Positions 54,442-64,000 of a DNA stretch of 64,000 bases are shown one piece after another. Within the stretch, counting starts at the first letter, position 1. Each line of letters opens with the position of its first letter. The stretch is from the NCBI GenBank assembly GCA_029931535.1, contig JAQPZY010001626.1, positions 3,901,501-3,965,500 on the forward strand, written 5' to 3'. A program made the translations under genes and the position numbers. The stretch is from Margaritifera margaritifera. Its lineage: Eukaryota; Mollusca; Bivalvia; Unionida; Margaritiferidae. The notes under the pieces were generated by a model. That model was given only the letters and a program-made list of their open reading frames with translations, did not search any database and had not been told where the DNA came from.

Positions 54442-55215
54442 ATAAGTCGCTGCTGCTACCTTAACCAGCTGCATTCTAATGTTGTATATATGCTTGAAAA
54501 TATTGATTGCCCTAAATGTTGTATATATGCTTGAAAGTATTGATTGCCCTAAATGTTGTATATATGCTTGAAAGTATTGATTGCCCTAAATGTTGTATAT
54601 ATGCTTGAAAGTATTGATTGCCCTAAATGTTGTATATATGCTTGAAAGTATTGATTGCCCTAAATGTTGTATATATGCTTGAAAATATTGATTGCCCTGA
54701 ATGTTGTATATATGCTTGAAAATATTGATTGCCCTAAATGTTGTATATATGCTTGAAAGTATTGATTGCCCTAAATGTTGTTTATATGCTTGTAGCAACT
54801 GATTGCCCTAAATGTTGGCTTCTGTCGTTTACAGATGGTTTTGGATGGATTTTCCTTTTAGAAAATACTTTTATAAATTTGTTATCACTGATTGTATAAG
54901 TGTACTTGTGTATGTTTTGCAGAGTCTGTCCTTGTTCTTGTATATTTAAAATCGGTATGCAGGTAAATGGGATCTTAAGGATGTAATTGCCATTATTTTT
55001 AACCAGTATATTTTAACACTGCGTGTAAGTGTAGAGTTGATTCTATTCATGTAAAAAAAATTTTTTTTAAAAATATGATTGTGAGTACCGTCAGTCTGAG
55101 TGTTGAAGTTAATTGTTATGTATGTTGTTTACAGTCGGTAAAATAGCTTCAACGAGATCATGTTTCTTATTATGTAATGCAACTCTGACTTTAAATAAAA
55201 TTTGTCTATGTCTGT
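52695..55215 (+). mobile_element. 5'-truncated CR1/L2-like LINE
   Basis: Starts within the pre-RT region and runs through the reverse transcriptase and C-terminal domain (to 54441), a 37-bp minisatellite (54479-54820) and a 3' UTR. It ends ACTTTAAATAAAATTTGTCT + ATGTCTGTGTC, a short-repeat tail typical of CR1-group elements. Head-to-head with PPP5C. Confidence 0.85.
54479..54825 (+). repeat. 37-bp minisatellite in the LINE 3' UTR, nine copies
   Basis: Unit ATGTTGTATATATGCTTGAA + AGTATTGATTGCCCTAA at 54479, 54516, 54553 and so on, exactly 37 bp. Copies differ by A/G at one position (GAAAGT or GAAAAT). It starts 38 bp after the RT stop codon. Confidence 0.96.
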
Positions 55216-55259
55216 GTCTAGTTTACGAGCTACCATTTTCTGAGCGTGTCAAAATGTGT

Positions 55260-55510
55260 CTAACTTCCGGAAGGGTCATCCATGGTTCGTGCCCCTAAAA
55301 TAAAAGGCCACGCAGGAGTGTACTGGGTAAGCAACTCGGCCCTGGACTTTTTGACGGCCCACCGGCCCACCGATGCGGCGGTCTGCCGGGACAGGCCCGG
55401 GAATTTGCTCACAACAGTAAAACACCGGAAAAAACGGATTTTTTTGCGGCGGCCCACCGGGATTTGTCCCGGTATGCCCAATGGCCAGTACACCACTGAG
55501 GCCACGTGTG
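55260..55510. repeat. GC-rich short TIR repeat
   Basis: GAGTGTACTGGG (55316) faces CCAGTACACCAC (55484) as inverted ends. The interior has CGGGACAGGCCCGGGAATTT and CCGGGATTTGTCCCGG inverted pieces. Strong GC contrast to surroundings; no long ORF of meaning. Confidence 0.5.
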
Positions 55511-56222
55511 GAAATAGCTCGTTTATACTGTCTCTATATTTTCATTAATTGCATTTGTAATATATTTCATTGCTTTCGTACGCATATTGACTGCAATAAA
55601 ACACATATAAGAAATTATGCCAAAAGTATTATTAAAAAAGTATATATAGGATGCATTTTTTTCAAGCTATTTCGATATAATTATGATATTTAAAGATGCG
55701 CTGAACTTTTACAAGATTTCTGTTTCTTCAGGCTATGTCACAACAAAAGATTTTCCCCCCTACATTACAATAATCCAATAAAGAATTTCATACTGCATAC
55801 TCTTCCATTGGATTTTTAAAAAAAAATAATATAAGAAGTATATGTTATAGAAACGAAGTTTTTACATTGCCTTTGTCGTCTGAGAAATCTCTGTCGTGGG
55901 TTTCCAACTAATCAAAAGGTAAAGAAAACCAACATGTGGACAGCGGCCCTGGCTTGAACAGCTAACACTCACGCCAGGGCCACAAACTTGAGGCAAATAT
56001 GTCATTAGTAAAATTGTCCATTTTCATTGTGTTTTTTCAATTTGAATTGTAGTACGTATTTAGATTTCATTTCATCGAATATTTATTAATTAGCACTTAC
56101 GGTCATTGTCAACGAACGCCAGTGACCCAGTTGATGACGCCAGGATCTCAAAACAAGCGTGTGAGGTCGCCAGAAACATGGCGCACGATTCAAGGATGAC
56201 CATGAAGTTAGGAGGGTCTACG

Positions 56223-56286
<64 letters not shown>

Positions 56287-57432
56287 TAATAATAATAACA
56301 TATTTTAACTTATAGACATTTGTATTATGGGACTATCGAAGAGACTATTATACTCGTTTATTAGCATAGGAGAGCGAAACTGGAAAGAACAAGAGTCCTA
56401 AAGGAGGAGGTCGAGACGGAGTGAAGAGAACAGAAGGAACATTGTCATAGATTGTACTTGTCTGCGGCATACCTATTTAGGGAGCATATGAACATTCTTA
56501 GCCCTATCGAGAGCGTCAACATGAACTTATGCAGAAGTCACTAAACGCTGGTCTTGAAAAGCGACTGTAAAATGGGATACAACACATATAAACATCGCCT
56601 TTCTGGGCCGTTGCATAATGAAGATTTTATAGGTGTTTACATAAAGTAAGGGGATGTTTTTTATGTAGTCACCGGTATAGGCTTCAATTGAGGCCTATTT
56701 GCATATTTTCTTTCGCGTAGATCAATCTAAAATATGGCTTACAATGGTACAAGTTACTGAACTTAAGTTTTACTAATTAAATTTTGATACGAAGAAATAA
56801 TCTTTAAAATTTAAATTGGTTAATAAATATCAAATTATGACATTGATTCTAAGTCAATCGTTGGAAGTGATCTCTCGGCAAAGCGCGACAACTGTCAATC
56901 ACATGTCGGTAGGTCAAGCGGTCTGTGAGGATTTCAGGGGGTCATGTACAGACTATACTGTATAACACATACAATATGAAATATTTAAAACTTCAATACC
57001 TCGTGTCAAATCATAAGTAAATTTTCCCCATCTACTAAAAAGTCCTCTGTCTATCATAACAATATTTTCAAGAAGCCAAAAATATTCTAATTAGTGGGCA
57101 GAGCATTCTCCTAAATCAAAGGCGGTTGGGGTGCTTTCATATTTTGGCGCTACAAAAATTAGTCAGGGGCCAACATTTTCTACCCCCAAAACAAAAATAC
57201 TCCCACAATGAGCAGAAAAAACGAAAACAAAAATATGCACCTACAAATAAAACCAAGAAAAATGTACAGCCCCAAAATGTACCCCCTCCGAAATACTGTA
57301 TAAGTTTCATCCCAAACTCATCAATATAAAGTTGTAAATGCGTATGCAAAGGCAGTATAAAGATCTCATGTCGAGTCCTTTCCTTGGTCTAGACAAAAGT
57401 ATTACCGTACACTGATGTAATTAAAGCTTTTG
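55511..57432. other. Intergenic stretch with an (AAT)n tract
   Basis: Contains a perfect (AAT)n run at 56223-56282. 57110-57330 is A-rich with CCCCAAAATGTACCCCC runs. I see no gene, RNA gene or classifiable transposon. Confidence 0.6.
56223..56299. repeat. (AAT)n microsatellite
   Basis: About 20 uninterrupted ATA/AAT triplets, then a short imperfect extension; causes a poly-Ile spurious ORF. Confidence 0.97.
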
Positions 57433-57623
57433 TGGGGGACCTCGGTAGCTCATTTGGTAGAACGTCAAACTCGTAATCCAAGGGTCGCGGGTTCGATACC
57501 CCGTCACAAATCAGCTGGGTCGGCTGCCTCTGCGTGTCGTTGGAAAAGGCACTTAGCTCCCATTTCCTCTGTATGATATAGCCAATAATGTGTTAAAGTG
57601 CCGTTAAATCCCACAAAAACAAA
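57433..57623 (+). mobile_element. tRNA-Thr(CGT)-like SINE
   Basis: The head GGGGACCTCGGTAGCTCATT + TGGTAGAACG carries an A box, anticodon loop ACTCGTAAT (CGT) and B box GGTTCGATACC. The acceptor stem does not pair cleanly, and a conserved-looking tail follows (GGAAAAGGCACTTAGCTCCC, GTGCCGTTAAATCCCAC) ending in ACAAAAACAAAAC. This makes it a SINE rather than a functional tRNA gene. Confidence 0.8.
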
Positions 57624-58074
57624 ACTGGCTGGTTCTATCAATACATATTTGGTAATATGCTTGTAGTAATGTCGGACGATATGGCGTCTAAGAGAATTAG
57701 GGTTAACACGTATGGGGTCAAACGGGAATTTAACAATGGGGGACGATATGGCATCAAATGGGATTTTAACATTATGGGACTAATATGGCGTCAAACGGGA
57801 AATGTAATGTTAAAAACGTCCATTTTCCTTCGCCCAATCTCTCTTGATTGTCTCCACTTCCTTCTCCATTACTTCTCTTATCAGTTGTTTTGCAGACCTG
57901 AAGAAGACCAACTCCCTCTTCAGATGGCGTTTGTTGGGATAACACTCCATTCCTTCCACCCGACCCAGGAGGTGCTCCACTCTGTCCATTTAATATATGG
58001 CCTCCTCAAGTTTCCCACTCGGCAGTACTGACTGGTAATTCTTTCTTAGTGAATTTGCACAGGATTGACGATGA
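57624..58074. other. Short intergenic stretch before the histone-like repeat units
   Basis: 57660-57810 has three copies of an imperfect ATATGGCGTCAAACGGGAAT + TTAACA repeat (~45-60 bp). 57810-58074 is CT-rich and may be the tail of a further, older repeat unit, but I could not align it. Confidence 0.45.
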
Positions 58075-58982
58075 ATGGCAAGACTGACTGACTGATTTGA
58101 ATTGACATTGCGTTCGGCCCTTCGGCCATGTGGGATGAGTTAATTGTGCGCACGACGCACTATTTAATTGTTTACGAGGTTTGCACTCATAATGTCGCTC
58201 AAGGCCAAGTTGGAAAAGGGCATGTCCAGAGACGCCAAGGGGCAGTGGAACATGAATTGAAATGCCTATCATGTACTTTTAATAAAATTCCGCCCAGTTT
58301 CTAAAATGGGACTGTCCCTAACGACCAATTATGTGTTAGCCACATATTTTAATTGTAATAATCCAGCTAGTTAAAAATGTAGTTATTACATTCAAATTTG
58401 AATTTAGTGTACATAGTATACGTTCCGAAAAAATAAACCAATCCGTGGGTATGTTACCCTTCAAAATTTAGTGATCTTATATATTATTTCCACAAATTCA
58501 TAGCTGTATTTTAGACTGTGGATCGAAATAGATCAAATTGGTAATTTAAAAATGTTGTTCTCGAAAGAGTTTCCAAAAGTCAAAAGGAAAACCCCATACA
58601 ACCAGCTCTTCAGAGCAGCCGGTCCCTGGTAACTTCTCCTAGGGGTGTGTTCGGTGCAGATTAAGGATCGGCCCTCTTCATGGCCAGCACAGGACTATGG
58701 TGTTCAGGCTTCGTCTCCAGTGTTGCTGCTGGTCAATCCGGCCGTTTAATTATCTCTCTTGGCACTGTGCCCCTGCTGGTAGCTCGCTGTTTGCTGCTCC
58801 AGGTTCTCAGGTTGCTACGATGGGGGAGTAGGTCGACTGGCTACAGTCCGTTTGTATGCACGGCAAACTCCCGGCTGGTTTGCAGTCCCCTCCTCTCATC
58901 ATCTACATTGACTCTGCTCCGCTGCTTTTTCCTCCCCTCTCCGCGGCAGGTGGCAGACTGATGATACGACGAATACTAAAAA
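58075..58982 (+). repeat. Histone-start-bearing tandem unit U1 (908 bp)
   Basis: Starts ATGGCAAGACTGACTGACTG. It then has TCGGCCCTTCGGCCATG and GTGCGCACGACGCACTATTT, a degenerate histone-like ATG segment (58192-58257), GACCAATTATGTGTTAGCCA, a GGAAAACCCCATACA block and a CT-rich end. U2 and U3 share the same landmarks in the same order. Confidence 0.7.
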
Positions 58983-59088
58983 ATGGCAAGACTGACTGAC
59001 TGACTTTGGATTTACATTACTCAATGAGAATGCAACAGCAAACCGACGCCACACCACAACAAATCCAGAGCTGTTAAATTAATCATGT

Positions 59089-59812
59089 ATGCCAACAGCG
59101 AAAAAAACTGACACCAGACATTCAAAAGAAAGAACCGTTACTCGGAACATACACGGCGATATGCAATGCACGGACTCCAACAGCACAGAGATTCGAATTG
59201 GTGTAAACAAGAACCGCTCTGCTGTTTGCGGTACAGCAGCAGAAACACATAATAATAATAGTTCAGATGATGGTGACTTAAATCGCAGCATAACTGCATT
59301 AAAATTTATTGCATCTTCAGAAGACACCAATGCCCCAGATGCGGATTTGGAAAATGATCAAACCTTTGCGAAGGTGGTTAGTTCACTGCGGAACAACAAT
59401 TTCAGTAGAGCTGGATTTGCACCGAAATCATCGCATACAAATCGGTATCAGCGACGGGCGAAGAAGTTTGCAAAAGTCCCATCCACACGTCAGTTTCCAA
59501 GAAGGCGTGGTCTCACTTGCTCACAGTGCGTCCAATGCGACAGAGATGTATATTTGTGACAAGACTAGCCCCTGAAACTCTAGAATCAGACATCTCATCT
59601 CATATTGAGGAAAGCTCAATATGAGATGAGATGTCTGATTCTAGAGTTTCAGGGGCTAGTCTGGAGCTAAGTCAACCAAGGTGGAGAAGCTACGTACGAA
59701 AGTTGATACCTATGCCAGCTTCAAATCACCTGTGATAACCTCACTCACAATTCGATAATGAACGTGGATGCGTGGCCAAGGAATACATTGGTTAGAGACT
59801 ACTATCAGACTG
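59089..59812 (+). pseudogene. LINE ORF1 (broken by an inverted duplication)
   Basis: ATG at 59089 opens a 156-residue frame rich in Ser, Asn and basic residues (RYQRRAKKFAKVPSTR), a nucleic-acid-binding gag-like character. The 3' part has TRLAPETLESDISSHIEE in a second frame up to the hairpin and GAKSTKVEKLRTKVDTYASF after it. MNVDAWPRNTLVRDYYQTGN ends just before ORF2; a W-P---VR-(F/Y) end is common in LINE ORF1 proteins of this type. Frame changes near 59480-59520 and 59750. Confidence 0.65.
59562..59662. repeat. Perfect 48-bp inverted repeat with 5-nt loop
   Basis: Arms 59562-59609 and 59615-59662 are exact reverse complements (I checked every base), loop GAAAG. The left arm begins AGACTAGCCCCTGAAACTCT. 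The right arm interrupts ORF1. Confidence 0.97.
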
Positions 59813-59866
59813 GGAATTAAACTCTAATGTTCCGAAATTTTTCTATATTGGAGACAACTATACATA

Positions 59867-62680
59867 ATGGCTACTTTACGCATTTCTTACTATAACTGTC
59901 GTTCTATATCTAGAAATATCCAAAATGTAAGAACCTTATGCGATATATCTGACATTTGTTTTCTACAAGAATTGTGGCTATTCGACAGTGAGTTAGACTG
60001 TCTGTCATCAGTACTTGAGGATTTTTATGGTTCAGGGGTATCACCGATTCATTCTGCTAAACACATTCACATAGGTAGGCCTTACGGGGGTGTCGGTGTA
60101 TTATATCGTAGATCTCTTGCAAGTGTTATAGAAGTACAACACCTCGATGACCCCAGATTAATAAGTATTACTATCAAGACAGGTGATTCCTCTTTGCTTT
60201 TTGTAAATGTTTATTTGCCTTGTGATCTCGTTGAAAATGTTGGGGAATTTGTCGATTATTTGGGTAAAATTAATTCCATTGTAGAAAATGCTAATACACC
60301 AAATGTTTATGTATTAGGAGATTGGAATGCTAATACGCTCAAATCTACTCCATTTGGAGATGAGCTTTGCCAATTTTGTAATGTATATGGTTATATCATA
60401 TCGGACTTAAAACATATCGTAGACCACACAACAAATTTTACTTTTCTCAGTGACTCGCACAATACTGTCTCTTGGTTAGATCAATGTGTCTCTACACAAT
60501 CTGCTCATTCAGCTATATGTGATATGAGAATAATTCATACCCTAGTAGGGTCCGACCATCGTCCTACTTTAATGACTATCAATGCTGACCTACTTCCTGG
60601 TTTGATTCATGCCCCCATGAACTCTTAAATTTGAAATACAACATCAATTGGTCAGACCTCACTGCCCACGTAAAACTGAATTATACTCAAACATCTTCAT
60701 TCTTATTAAGCAAGATTGAGATCCCATATTGTGTAGCGGCCTGTAATGATCATGGCTGTAGTAATCCTGTGCATATGAAACAGATTAATGGATTTTACAA
60801 TGATATAGTAACAACCTTGTCCAACTCGGGTAAACACTTGGTGAAAAAATTCAAACCAGGTCATAGGGTTATACCAGGCTGGAATGAATGTGTTAAAGAA
60901 TTGCACGAAATGCTCACCTTATGTGGCGTGATAACGGTAAACCTCGTCATGGACTTCTCAGTAACCAAATGCGCCAGACCAGAGCTCAGTTTAAGTATGC
61001 CCTTAGACTATGTAAGAAGGAAGAGCTAAAACATAAAGCAGACACGCTTGCAAATAAATTTGCAAATTTAGACCAACGGGAATTCTGGAAGCAGGTTAAA
61101 CAAAATACTACTATCACTTCTAATAGGCTACCTATTTGCATTGATGTTAACCATGGCCAAAATAACATATGCAACATGTGGAAAGATCATTTTGAAGAAT
61201 TACTCAATAGTGTTAAAAACGATTCGAATAAGGAGTATGTTCTTTCAGCATGCAAGGTCCCTTCTAATCTTATTGAACTGATCTCATTGTCGGAGATCCA
61301 ACGTGCCATGGCTAAACAAAAGGGGGGTAAATGTCCAGGATCAGATTTCTTATATGTAGAACATTTTAAATTTTCAGATAATAGACTACATGTTCTTTTA
61401 ATGATTCTATTTAATTGCATGTTTGTACATAACTTTGTTCCTGATGATTTCACAAAAGTTACAATTATCCCGCTACTGAAAAGCAAAATTGGTAATATAG
61501 CAGACAAAAATAATTATAGACCTATAGCTCTAACGACAATTATTTCGAAATTGTTTGAATGTATTGTACTACAACGATGTGAAGTAACAATTTCTGATAA
61601 TCAGTTTGGTTTTAAAAAACAACATTCAACAGACTTATGCCTCTATGCATTTAAGGAAACTGTCAACTACTATTTAGAACACGGTAGCCCTGTGTTTGCA
61701 TGTTTTTTAGACGCTAGTAAGGCATTTGATAGGATTAATCATTGGACGCTGTTTAAAAAGTTGCTCGACAATCAAATACCCGTTTACATTGTTCATACCC
61801 TAGTTAACTGGTATGGCAAACAATTTTACTATGTGCGTTGGGGAAGTGCAGTATCCAATTCCTTTCATGTAACCAATGGGGTGAGGCAGGGAGGTGTTCT
61901 TTTGCCTTTGTTATTTAATATATACATAGACGATTTAAATCGTAAACTGGGACAGTGTCACGTGGGGATACATTTGACACTAAATGCGTCTTTTCTTAAC
62001 AATTTTAGTTTTGCTGATGATATGTCATTGATAAGTCCTTCTATCGCAGGTTTAAGGAAATTATTAAAGATATGTGAACATTATGCATTTGAGAATGATA
62101 TCATATATAATACACAAAATTTTCGGTCTGCATGGTTTTTCAGTCAACTTCTTTCAAATTACCATCTCCTCCCTCTGTAATTTTTAACGGCCATGCTCTT
62201 GCATATGTCGACAGTCATACGTATTTGGGTCATATGCTAAAATCCAACCGGTCAGATGATGAAGATATGATGAGACATTACAGATTTCTGTGTACTAGAA
62301 CAAACATGCTTTTACGTAAATTTAGAAATTGTTCTGTGAATATCAAGATTAGATTATTAAAATCTTATTGTTGCACAATGTACTGTGCTCCTCTGTGGAC
62401 AAACTTTAGTGAATGTATGAAAAGAAATCTAGTTATTGGCTATAATAATAGTCTTCGTTTACTACTAAGCCTTCCAAGATGGAATAGTGCCTCTTCCATG
62501 TTTGTAAACTATAATGTATTTAGTTTTGAAAAATTAATGAGAAAATATGTGTTTTCAATGATGACACGAATATCAAATAGTAAAAACTGTATCTTGAAAT
62601 CGTTGTGGAACTATGATATTCATTTAAGTTCTCAGACTATAGATAGATGGAACAAATTACTATTTAAATGTCTAACATGA
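59867..62680 (+). pseudogene. LINE ORF2: AP-type endonuclease and reverse transcriptase (frameshifted)
   Basis: Endonuclease (59867-60628): SYYNCRS, FLQELWL, YGGVGVLYR, VNVYLP, VLGDWNAN, VSWLDQCVS and GSDHRP, i.e. the full apurinic-endonuclease motif series. Linker 60631-61029 lies in another frame. Reverse transcriptase (60921-62180): NNYRPIALTTIISKLFE, DNQFGFKKQHSTD, CFLDASKAFDRIN, NGVRQGGVLLPLLFNIYIDD and FSFADDMSLIS (catalytic FADD). After a frameshift near 62120 the C-terminal part (62132-62680) has YLGHMLKSN and SYCCTMYCAPLW. A stop at 60626 and three frame changes break an otherwise complete ORF2. Confidence 0.9.
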
Positions 62681-62977
62681 TTTTATTCCTAACAATGACA
62701 GACACATTCTGTAGTTGTAGATGGGTCGGTATATTTACCCATAAGACACCTATGAACTTCTATGTCTTTAAATACTTCTATATTTTTTATTTTATTTTAT
62801 TGTATATTTTAATTTAGATGTATGGACCATGCAGTCTGAAATAAAGAATTCTTATCTTATCTTACATCGTATTTCGGCCATTTGGCCATGCACGATGGTT
62901 TAATGAGCGCACAGAGCCGTTTTTTTTCTTTTCGTCGAATGGGTGCCTTAACGCACATTATTTAACTGAAATTAAAA

Positions 62978-63043
62978 ATGTCTGGAAGAGGCAAAGGTGG
63001 AGAGGTCCGGCCGGAGCCGCCAAGCGGCAGCGGAAGTCTTTCT
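62978..63043 (+). pseudogene. Degenerate histone H4/H2A-like N-terminal segment (U2)
   Basis: ATGTCTGGAAGAGGCAAAGG + TGG encodes MSGRGKGG, the start shared by H4 and H2A. With small indels, GCCGCCAAGCGGCAGCGGAA + GTC matches H4 codons for AKRHRKV except His to Gln. The frame is lost in between and a stop follows shortly. Either a captured histone 5' end or a chance match; the equivalent in U1 (58192-58257) is more diverged. Confidence 0.5.
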
Positions 63044-63880
63044 GAAACACCATGGATGTACTAACGATCAAATCCTGCCCAGTTTAACTATTTCGGGTGT
63101 TCCTAAAACCAATAATGTGTTAGCCATACATATTAATTATGACAATGGTTCGAGTTACAATATTTCTGTATTTATTATTATTCAGTTTGAATTTTATGTA
63201 CATTGTGTACATTATTTTCCAAAATTTAAAACCAATCAGTGATTACAAGTTACTCATTTCAATTTAGAATCCGCACATTTTTGTTTGTATATCTTGGTTA
63301 TTTTCTTTTTGATGGTGGTTCAAAATTGGTCAAATTAGCGATTTCAAATAGTATAATTGATAGGCGGTTTCAAAAAAAAAAAGTCAAAGTAAAAACCCCA
63401 TACATTCGGTAATTTCGGCTGCGTCCGTTCCCGGGTGAGTCGTCCTGGTGGTGAGTTCAGTGGACTGTATCTACATCTCGCTTATGCTTTCCAGTTTTCG
63501 TCACCGGTTGCTTTTCTGCCCCTATTTCAACCGTTTCAACCGTCATTTTTCAATCCCCCGGTCGTTTCCCTTGGGTCTTCCATGGGTTGGTTCCAGGCTT
63601 ACTTGTTCTGCTCTTTCCCCGCAGCTTGGCCCTCGTGGTAGCTCGCTCGTGCTGTTCTATGAAGTCGACTGGGGGGGGGGGGTAGGTCGACTATATCTAC
63701 ACCGGAATTGGTTCGTATATGCAGCTTGGCCTGTGACTTCGAATAATTCTTTTCTAGTAGAGTACTCAGTTAACTGCACGAACCAACCCGAGGCAATAGT
63801 AGACTGTCATCACCCCTCCTCATCCATGACGGCTGGCTATGCTCCCACGACCTGCTCTTCCGACAGCTGACTGCTGACTG

Positions 63881-64000
63881 ATGGCAAGACTGAATGAATG
63901 AATTTGAATTTATAACGTGTTCAGCATTTCGGACATGTAAGTTGAGTTAATGTGCACATCGTGCACTATTTAATTACCGTGTGCACCGCACACTTATTAA
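63881..64000 (+). repeat. Histone-start-bearing unit U3 (cut by window end)
   Basis: Starts ATGGCAAGACTGAATGAATG and continues with TTTCGGACATGTAAGTTGAG, GTGCACATCGTGCACTATTT, i.e. the U1 head. The window ends where the ATG segment should follow. Confidence 0.7.

Larger units (their letters stand above)
59018..62861 (+). mobile_element. Nearly full-length non-LTR retrotransposon (3.84 kb)
   Basis: The 6-bp duplication TTACAT (59012-59017 and 62862-62867) flanks a short 5' UTR, ORF1, an EN-RT ORF2, a 3' UTR with AATAAAG and a (TTATC)n-type tail (ATTCTTATCTTATCTTA). It splits repeat unit U2. Clade not resolved by eye. Frameshifts make this copy inactive. Confidence 0.88.
58983..63880 (+). repeat. 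Histone-start-bearing tandem unit U2, split by a LINE
   Basis: Starts ATGGCAAGACTGACTGACTG at 58983, is interrupted after TTACAT at 59017 and resumes at 62862 with TTACATCGTATTTCGGCCAT. Without the LINE and one TSD it is ~1,048 bp. Shared with U1: TTCGGCC-TTGGCCATG, AACGCACATTATTTAA, the ATG segment, CCAATAATGTGTTAGCCA and AAAAACCCCATACA. Confidence 0.7.

Noticed and set aside
52517..55292. CCATGGTTCGTGCCC occurring at both ends of the CR1-like LINE region as a target-site duplication
   Set aside because: The copies are 170 bp and 60 bp away from the LINE ends, too far for a TSD; a 15-bp match may be chance or shared repeat sequence.
57433..57510. Functional tRNA-Thr(CGT) gene
   Set aside because: Good A and B boxes but a poor acceptor stem, imperfect anticodon stem and a SINE body attached downstream.
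63448..63870. 140-codon plus-strand ORF near the window end
   Set aside because: Lies in the CT-rich tail of repeat unit U2, not conserved in U1, no recognisable domain.

Overview
This is AT-rich animal genomic DNA, probably molluscan. That lineage is an inference from the long intron-rich gene, the tRNA-derived SINEs and the periodic intronic repeat families; nothing in the window names the species. About 80% of it is one protein-coding gene on the minus strand: the orthologue of serine/threonine protein phosphatase 5 (PPP5C), from the start codon at 52424 to the stop at 1199. I resolved all 14 coding exons by reading both strands. They sum to 1530 nt (509 codons plus stop), and every phase closes. 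Thirteen introns read as U1/U2-type or simple GT-AG except intron 9, which has textbook U12-type AT-AC signals (donor ATATCCTTT, branch site TTCCTTAGC, acceptor AC). It is the only splice I found that keeps the frame. All catalytic metal ligands and the Hsp90-binding residues of the TPR domain are present.

The introns (0.4 to 7.3 kb) are crowded with repeats. They hold at least a dozen minisatellites (unit lengths 24 to 66 bp) and three arrays of a degenerate ~145-bp family. They also hold two young pogo-type DNA transposon derivatives, another pogo-like TIR element and a TIR element that carries a ~30-copy minisatellite. A small MITE family recurs, two copies of a tRNA-derived SINE are present, and there is a decayed DIRS-like tyrosine-recombinase retroelement. 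One array starts exactly at the exon 6 donor and has multiplied that splice site. Another, a (TG)n tract, sits a few bases inside the exon 11 donor.

Upstream of PPP5C (52.4-64 kb) I see no further host gene, only mobile DNA. Head-to-head with PPP5C lies a 5'-truncated CR1/L2-like LINE (about 52695-55215) with a 37-bp minisatellite in its 3' part. Then come a GC-rich TIR repeat, an (AAT)n tract, a tRNA-Thr-like SINE, and a tandem family of ~0.9-1.05-kb units. Each of those units carries a degenerate histone-H4/H2A-like start segment. The second unit is split by a nearly complete 3.84-kb LINE (59018-62861, TSD TTACAT), whose ORF1 contains a perfect 48-bp inverted duplication. The window ends inside a third unit.

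Limits: exon boundaries are base-exact readings. Repeat boundaries, copy numbers and family assignments are estimates by eye, and no database search was possible.
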